Assembly: GCF_902806685.2 (NCBI RefSeq) | Contig: NC_048557.2 | Span: 11,045,554-11,109,553 of the forward strand | Direction of reading: 5' to 3' | From: Maniola hyperantus | Taxonomy: Eukaryota; Arthropoda; Insecta; Lepidoptera; Nymphalidae | DNA length: 64,000 bases | Part shown: in pieces, positions 39,001 to 48,000 of the stretch | Layout: the number at the start of each line of letters is the position of its first letter | Numbering within the stretch: position 1 is the first letter of the stretch | Notes under the pieces: model-generated | The model's database searches: none | What the model was told of the DNA's origin: nothing | What the model saw: the letters and a program-made list of their open reading frames with translations, nothing else | Made by a program: the position numbers and the translations under genes

Positions 39001-42000
39001 CGATGTAAGGACGGAACATAAAGGGCCCCATATACGGTACGATTCGTCGCTTCGATCAATCTCAAGAAAATCGTGAAGATGAGATATGTTGTGGCCGTAT
39101 GGTAATAATTAAATGCGGCAACGGTGAAAGATGTTTATTGAGAGCCGTCTTATGATCTACTCTCGCTTATGGACTAACAATAACAATAAAGAAATCTTAC
39201 ATACTATTGTTTAAATCTTATTGCTTAACTACCTAACCTACATAATTTTGCATCACCTCTCTTTCAATCCGATGTGCAGGCAACCTACTTCGATATATTG
39301 AGGAGTTGCATTTTTATGTTACAGCTAATATGAACATGCTACGTTTAAACTGACAATTCGTACATATTACAAAGATCCATCGCTTCAAAAATGCCGTATA
39401 CACACGATACGATTGGTCGTTACGATCGATCGTTTACTTGTTCGAAACGGAACGATAATGTGCCCTATGAAATGGAAATTGTACTTCTTTTCCTTACTTA
39501 TGAGGCGGTAACTTTAATACTGCACAGAAGAAAGAAGAAAACCTAGAAAAGTGCGGGTTAAGAAATGCCTAATAAAGGGAAATCAGTATTCGCACGACAA
39601 ACGAATCATTGATCGCAAAGAGCCATACACTATTACGATATTCATGATTGTATGGGTTTTTTGTTGCGATTTCCGATATCGTCTTCGTTTAAGTAAATCA
39701 CTATCGATCTTGGCATACACTATTTAAGTTGTAAAAATAAAATGATTATACTAACATCGTTTCAAAACATTGTCTATTGTAACAAAATATGGGTGTATGT
39801 TGCCTTAATAAAGAAATTATTTATTTATGATTATTATTGACATTATGACAGTAACGAGTCAATATATATATGAAAATATAATGTATGTTCGCAAGAATAG
39901 AGAACATATTAAAACCAATTATGAAAGACATAATTTTAACACACGGAATAAAAATAAATTGGAAACCCAGAGGTTCAGACTAACGAAGGTTAGCGAGTCA
40001 TTTTTGGGCAGTGCTGTCCGCTATTATAATAAAATTCCGTCAGAAGTTCAAAGTTTACCAGAAGGGAGGTTTAAACGTTTCATCAAAAAAAGCCTGTGTA
40101 AGAAAGGCTACTACAAGTTAGACGATTATATATCGGATAAGGATGCTTGGACAACTCCTCTAGGCTCTAATACATTGAAGTAATGTTACATATTAACATT
40201 AAGTGTTTTATTATTTATTGTTATTTTTTGTTAATTTTGACGTTGAATTGTAACTGAAATAATGACTTACTATTTGATAATTTAATTACTACTTTTTACA
40301 ATAATTACTTAAGTAGGTACCTTAAATTTGTAAACTGATTTATTCTATTTTTATTTTATTATTGTAAACTGATTTATACTATTTTTATTTGATTTTTGTG
40401 ATTTTACTTTTGTAATGACATTCAAAAAGTGTACTCCGTATGTACTTACTTTGAATAAAATATTTGATTTTGATTTTGATTTTTTTGATTATTAATAATA
40501 CGATGTGTATATTGTCCAGAAACAACAACCAAGCACGGTACAAGGGACAGTGGTTCCGCCGAAGCTTTCTGAGAGCGCGGCGGCCATCTTCAGGCACCCC
40601 ACGCCCATCGCGCCCAAAACTGATACCGAGGTAACCTACTCAAACTACATCTCTCTCTATCTCAATATGTAAAAGGAAAAGATGACTGACTGACTGATTG
40701 ATCTATGAACGTACAGCTCAAACCTCAATTTAAGCCTCAACAGTTCAATGGTTACGGACTAAGGAGCGGACTGAATTCCAAAACGTCGGGCGGTTCAAAC
40801 CCCACCCGTTGTCGTACCTACTCCTAGCACAAGCTTTACGCTTAGTTGGAGGGGAAAAAGCAATATTAGTCATGATTAACATGGCTAATATTCTTTTAAA
40901 AAAAAACTATTGGATGGATCAGGCCGAATCCGTTAAGAAAGGATTTTTGAAAATTCAACCCCAAATAGTAGTAATAGGGTTTGAAATTTTTGCAGTTTCA
41001 CTAGCATCATCCCTACGCGGATGAAATCGCTAGTGTCAATAATAAATTATGAGCTCCAATTCTTTTTTTTATTTTTTATTCTGGCTTATTCAAAGGGTTG
41101 TACCACACATGACAGTTTATTGCGGCGCTTCTTCTGCTTGAGGCATTCTAACCTTTGACGGTCAAGTGGAAGAAGCGTCGCGATAAACAACCCAGTTATA
41201 AGATGTAATGTGTGGCACAATTTAAGAAATAAACGTTTTATTTTGAATGTATTTTTAACCGACTTCAAAAAAAGGAGGAGGTTCTCAATTCGTCGGAATC
41301 TTTTTTTATTTTTTTATTTTTATTTTTTATGTATGTTCCCCGATTACTCGAAGACGCCTGGACCGATTTTGAAAATTCTTTTTTTGTTTGAAAGGGTACA
41401 CTTCAAAGTTGGTCCCTTTTAAATTTGGTGAAGATCTGATGAACATCTTCGAAGATAGATACTGGAACTCCTCAACGGTTAAGAGTAAATTGCTCGCGAT
41501 CAGTGTAATAGCTTAATAAACAGTAGATTTTTAACCAGTCATAGCATAATTCCATGGGCCCACTAAAAATTGTGAAATAAAATTTTTTTACAAAAAAAAT
41601 AAAAGCCGACTTCGATACACAAACACTAAAAATTGAAAAATAATTTAATTTATTACCGAATATATTATGTATACAAGAGTTAATATAGTTCCATAATAAT
41701 ATTTTTTGGGGTCGGTGCCAATGAGGTGCCATTGTGGAGTCTCATAAAAATATGAAGTCTAGACGATTCGCGCAGCTAAAGCTAATTGGCACCGGCACCA
41801 AAAAGTATTATTATGGAACTATATTAACTCTTGTATACATAATATATTCGGTAATAAATTAAATTATTTTTCAATTTTTAGTGTTTGTGTATCGAAGTCG
41901 GTTTTTATTTTTTTTGTAAAAAATTTTTGGTATTGTATTGTGGCGGGTAGGCGCATCGAGCAATGTGTTTGGATGGGTTACCGAAGTGGAGGCGCGGCCG

Positions 42001-45000
42001 ACCGCGCATGTCTGACCGAAGAGTTGTCGTACAAAGACTCTTACCACTGTTGCCCAAGTTGCCACCACCTAGCAGTAAGTATATTTTTATTTTTTTATTT
42101 TATTTTATTTTATTTTATTGGTTTGCCAACAGATAGTACACATATTATAAAATAACAATTACAATTCACAGAGAAATAATTTAGAGTGTACACCCAATTA
42201 CTGGCAAACCGGCATGCATTTTAAAAGTTTGCAAGTGCGGGATTACCAGTTAACTTAAAGCTAAAAATACAAATATGAAAAAATAAAAAATAAAAACACT
42301 GCAATTTACAATAGTACTAAATATTAAATACTAAATATTACATAAAACAAGAAAAATAAGAAAAATTACGAAGAAAAATACGAGTTTATAATGCTGCATC
42401 TTGCTGTATATTGTATTTTTTGTGTAAACCCCAACGACTTCAATAAAGGACAACCGCAGCTTTATAGAGAGGGTTGGTACCAAAATAAACTAGAGCGTTA
42501 AGCAACGAAATATGACCTATTGGAACATTTTTTTTTCTTAAATTTTTAGTTTCCAAAAAATATGCGGTTCTCGAGATATTAATTTTTTTTTAAATTTAAT
42601 TTTAATTTTTGACGTTAGACGACCATATTTATTCTGTTAAAGTTGAATTGTCACAGATTGACAACGGGGAGATTGCCCATTTTCTTAGGAGCTTTGGGCC
42701 CCCTCTAATATAATTGTTATGTCACCATGGTTTTAATTTTATTTTGTAGACAAATAATTAACTCTTTATATTCTGCAAACGATTTCTATTTATTCGCCCA
42801 GGTTATAAAGAAATCTTATTTTTTATATTGCTGATATTGAGGTTATATTGAATTAATACTTCTTCTGTAATTCTAACTGTAATTGTGGATATTTTCAATA
42901 ATAGAGTGAAAAAAAGTCGTAATAAAACATAATCGTAAAAAAAATACTTTGAAATAAAAAAAATTTAAGTTTTGACACGATGCCACAAAAGAGGGCCCGT
43001 TCACGGGCGATCTCCTTTAAAATAGTTAAAATTAAATTATTTATATTTTAAAAACCCTTGAAAAATGTCTAATAAAATTACATTCAATTTAATTTGCGAC
43101 ATAGCAAGTATTGTTTGGTACCATTCCGGTGTCTGTATTTCCTGCCACGTTGACGTATAACCTAAATACCTTCAAGGCAAGAGTGACCACTGACCAGGCA
43201 TCTTCCAGGCAAGCGCGTTTTATCCTAGACCTCGTCATTGCTTTGTATTAGGCTTGATTGTTGACAAGCGATCGCGAAGTCAGCCGACGTACAAGATTAT
43301 GATACTGAGTCTGAGCACACCTAAATTTTAGAGTATTCGCGCATCCTCTTCTTACTAATGTAATAAGAAAAGGACAGACAATTTGACAATTTTAAATTTT
43401 AATTTAGAGCTGTCAAACCTCGTGACTTTAGGCTGCCTGTTGCGACCATATATTGTTTTTCGTAGAGTTCGCTAAAATTTAGAGTTTTTAAATGTACAAT
43501 TCATGTTCTGTCCTTTTTTAGCAATATTAACAAGAATAAGATAAATTTAGTATAGTTCTTGCATTTCACGAGGGCGAGTGACTCATGCTTGTGTTTAAGT
43601 CTGTACGGGAGCGGTGTGCAGGCTCGACTGTACCAAAGGGGAGATCTCCCACCGAGCGGTTGGTTGTGCTCGGTAGCGCCAGCTGGGCCGACGGTTGTAT
43701 CTTGAAACTTCTATATATAGTCCAGATTGCCGAACACTCTGTTAGTGCGAGTACTGTCGGCGGTACATTTGTTCGGGACTCCGTCATCGATTGAACAGCG
43801 CCATCTAGTTTATATTGTGGCACCCGCCACAAGTCCTATATCGGTATAAGTAAGGTACAGTGAATGTGTGCGTTTGTGAACGCTTGCTCGCGACTGGTTG
43901 GTCACACTTACGCAATGCCCGTGTATACGACGTAACCACAAGTACAGTTCACTCGCCTCCGTGATTTGCCAGAAGTGTACAGAGAAAGAGAATCAGCGCC
44001 ATAATTATTATTGATGTCATTATTGTGATAAACAATGTCTATATAAACAGATATAATCCCCGTGAAGGCTGCGCCCCCGGCCCCGGTGCAGCCGCGCTTG
44101 TTGCCCAAACCACCGCCCGCCGTTGTATCTGAGTGAGTACCAAGCGGTGATAGGATTTTTTATCGCTGGGAAATGTTTTAGCGTTAAAACTATCGTGAGT
44201 GATTTCCATTATATATAATATATCACTTATGAACTTTGTCAGCCCTAGCACAGACTACGGTCTATTTGGGCTGCAAACTGCCAACACCAGTCGCGGCTTT
44301 TTGTCTAGTGCTTTGGTCTGGAAGTGTGGTGTGAATTATTCGCTTTTTTTGTCTAAATAAAAAATAAATAAATATCCACGGCTCCAGCGACGAAGATCAG
44401 ACACACACACAACCCTCCCCCCCCCCCCCCTCCCCCTCCTAGCCACCCTCACAACGGACGCGCAGCGCGCAGTCTACGGCGACGCGTGCGCTAACTGACT
44501 CCCTTGAACAAGGACCCCGGATGGGTTCGAAACTAGTCGGGCTAACGTCGACTAAATACGTGAGTACAGCCGTTGACAGATATTATATTATATAATTGGG
44601 AAATGTGTGGTCAGATTCAAAAGCGTGATGAATAATATCTTCGATAGCTCCAGGACTGTAAGTGGAAGCTTCTAAGCAGTGGACTAAGGACAAAGAAAGG
44701 AAAAGTAAAGGATAACTCACGTATGCACGACAATTCTTCGTAAATTCCTTTTCTGTTCACTTCACTTTCTTTTCGCGAGAGAATTGACCACAGCTGAGGC
44801 GTTCAGGCGATTAGCGACACGTTTACACACGTTTTCAACACGACACGGCGTCCGCCATTACGGATTCTTGGAGCGGCGCAGCGTGTTTTCGAGTTAAGTG
44901 AAAGGCGAATTGGTGCGAAGGAGAGATATAAATATATGGGTACAGGAGTGTGAAGGAGAGAGCTGGCTTTAATAATTTTAATTCTTACCAATGTGTTTAT

Positions 45001-48000
45001 GGTTAGTCAGAGGGACACGCGGAGAAATCTCTCCCCCTGCCAGCTCATTAGCCATAGCCAAAAATCCCCGAAGAGAAATTATTAGCCAGGTTACCGGGGC
45101 GCACCAGCTCGAATACTGCTCTTTCCCTCTGATGCCTCCAAAAAAGACCAGCAGCCCACTGGGAGGTTACCTGGCTGGCACCCCAAGCGGTGATAGCCTA
45201 GTGGCTAAGTCGCGTCGGCCTGCTTGTCGGGAGGTCCAGCCCCCCAATTGTGTAAGAATAACCATTTCATGGCCATCGCAATCGTCAAGAATTCTGCCCT
45301 TTGATTGGCTGTGAAAACATGTAAACAGCGAATCAACCAATCAAATGGCAGAATTTCTTGACGATTGCGATAGCCATGAAATGGTTATTCTTACACAATT
45401 GGGGGGCAGGTTTGATCCCGTACACGCACCTCTAACTTTGTGAAGTTATGTGCATTTTAAACAAAAGGTATGGTGCCAACTAGTCCGTCCGGGGTATGAG
45501 GCGGAAGGACGCCCCGCACACCCGCACGTCACCTGCGATATCCCGCACCGGGCTAGCGCGGGGCTGTGCGGGTGTGCGGGGTGTCCTCACCCCGATTGCC
45601 ATCTCAACCTGTCGCGTACTACACTTCTATTGCCGCTTTCTTGTACGATGGTACGGAACCCTTCGTGTGCGAGTCCGACCCTCACTTGACCGAGTTTGTT
45701 CCAGTTTGTCCCGCTACTACGTGCTGAGCGAGGCGAACGGTCAGTTCTTCTTGCACGACGGCGACTTGCGTATACCCATCATCCACACGCCGCTGCAAGA
45801 CTGCAACCAGCCTGACACAGGTCATTATATCATCATCATCATCATCAACCAATAGACGTCCACTGCTGGACATAGGTCTCTTGTCCCTACTTCCACACGC
45901 CACGAAAATATCTTCTTTCCAGCGCCAATTGAGTATTTTACTACTGAATTTTGAATTTGATAAATATTATTACTTCATTATAAACTAGGATGAAAATAAT
46001 GACGTACGCTGAAAAAATAATTAAAATCCAACAAGGATTTACAAAGTTACAGGCATTTTAATTTTGGAGCGGGAGGGTCTTCTATCCCTTTCTCGCAAAA
46101 CGAAAACTTACTACCAACTACTATGGCATTTGTCAAAATGACGTCATTATTCTATATTGCTATCTCTGTCTAATCAGAAATATTTAAATGCTTATAACTT
46201 TTTTGTTATTTGATCGATTTAATTTATATTTTTCAGTTAACGTCATTATTTTTATCCTAGTTTATAATAATCTAAATATATAAAAGGAAAGGGTGACTGA
46301 CTGACTGACTGACTGACTGACTGACTGATCTATCAACGCACAGCTCAAACTACTGGACGGATCTGGCTGAAATTTGGCATGCAGATAGCTATTATGACGA
46401 AGGCATCCGCTAAGAAAGGATTTTTGAAAATTCATCCCCTAAGGGGGTGAAATAGGGGTTTGAAATTTGTGTAGTCCACGCGGATGAAGTCGCGGGCATA
46501 AGCTAGTAAAGTAATAAAAATATTGGAGTCAAATACCCAATTATGTCAAAAAAAGTTATGACAAAAATTCCTTCTCACTTTCAGAGGAGACCTGCGGGGT
46601 GATAACGTATCTCGCGACAGGCTTGCGACAGGCGTCAATCTCGCTATCATTGCTGTCAAACGTCACACGTAACAGCGGCTACAGAGAGACAGCAATCGAG
46701 CTCTAGTTCACCCTCTATCGGACAAAGTCAAAGTCAAAGTCATATGATTTATTCAAAATAGGTAATAAATTTATCTTCGATGGTCAGTTGTTGGATTTGT
46801 AAGATATAGTGGTGATATAATTATTACGCAAACTTAAAACTACGAGGGTTCCAAACGCGCCCAGGTCTGAGAAGACCTGCCACACAAAAAACTCAGCCGG
46901 GTATTCTTCGGACAATCTATGAACTGTCGCATTGCTACTGCTGTCGCGTTTCTGTCGCTACTGCAAAGTTTTACGTAATCACCCCGACGTGCTCTGTAGT
47001 GACCCGGCGATGGGTTGATCATGATGATGTGTATGTTTCGGCAGAGGACGTAAAACTGGATGAGGAAGACGACACGAAGGACGTGACGATCGTGAAAGTG
47101 GAGGGGCTGGACTCCACCCCGGACCACAAGCAAGAGGACAAAGCTCAGAGTTCCACCAAAACGGACCAGGCTGATCTTACTGGTAAGATCATTTCTATTT
47201 GTTTTTTTGCAATCTTACCTTTTTTTTTTAAATAGAAATAGTGAGCAAACGAGCAGGTGGGTCACCTGATGTTAAGTGATTACCGCCGCCCATGAACATT
47301 TGCAGGACCAGAGGAACCGCCGATGCGTTGCCGGCCTTTTATGAATTTGTTGGTCCGCCCCTTGAATAACCCCGTGTTGTAATCTACCTGGTCTACTATG
47401 TAAGTGACCTAGCTTCAAATTGTTATGACCCCTAAAAACTCAGGGTTCCGTACCTCAAAAGGAAAAACGGGACCCTTTTCTTATTCAGATACAAGTTAAC
47501 TAGCTATGGTCTCCCACCACACTAGACCAGAGACAATTTAGAAATTATAAATTACCAAATTACCCCTACTAGGGATCGAACCCGGGACCCCCACTTATAA
47601 GATCGCAGCGCTCACCACTGCGACAGGAAGGTCGTCAAAACTACTTGTATCGTTGTTTGTTGCCAGTATTTCGTAAAATGCAACATATAAAACATTTTTT
47701 TCTCGTTCTCTCCAGGCTTCCTCCCATCGGAGTCGATGTCTCTGTCTCCCTCTCGCCTGCTGCGTGACGCGGAGGGCTGGCTGGAGGGCTCAGTGCAGGA
47801 CTTCTCCCTTAGCTCGTTCCTAGGACATCTGGAGGGACGGCCCCCGCCTGAGTTAGCGGTAAGACCCATTCGTCTCTAACTCTCCCACCGGAGTCCCCAT
47901 CCTCTCTCCCTGTTTTTTCCCCTCTCCCCCTCTCGCCTGTTGCATGACGCGGAGGGCTCAGATGTCCTAGGAATAGTCCTAGGACATCCGGAGAGCCGCC

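Noticed and set aside
43566..43832. 69- and 88-codon overlapping ORFs
   Set aside because: Antisense pair with no motif, located in a repeat-rich cramped intron.
45450..45903. 79-119 codon frames around cramped exon 16
   Set aside because: They read through exon 16 in wrong frames or into flanking repeat. Only the phase-consistent 45705-45820 piece is coding.
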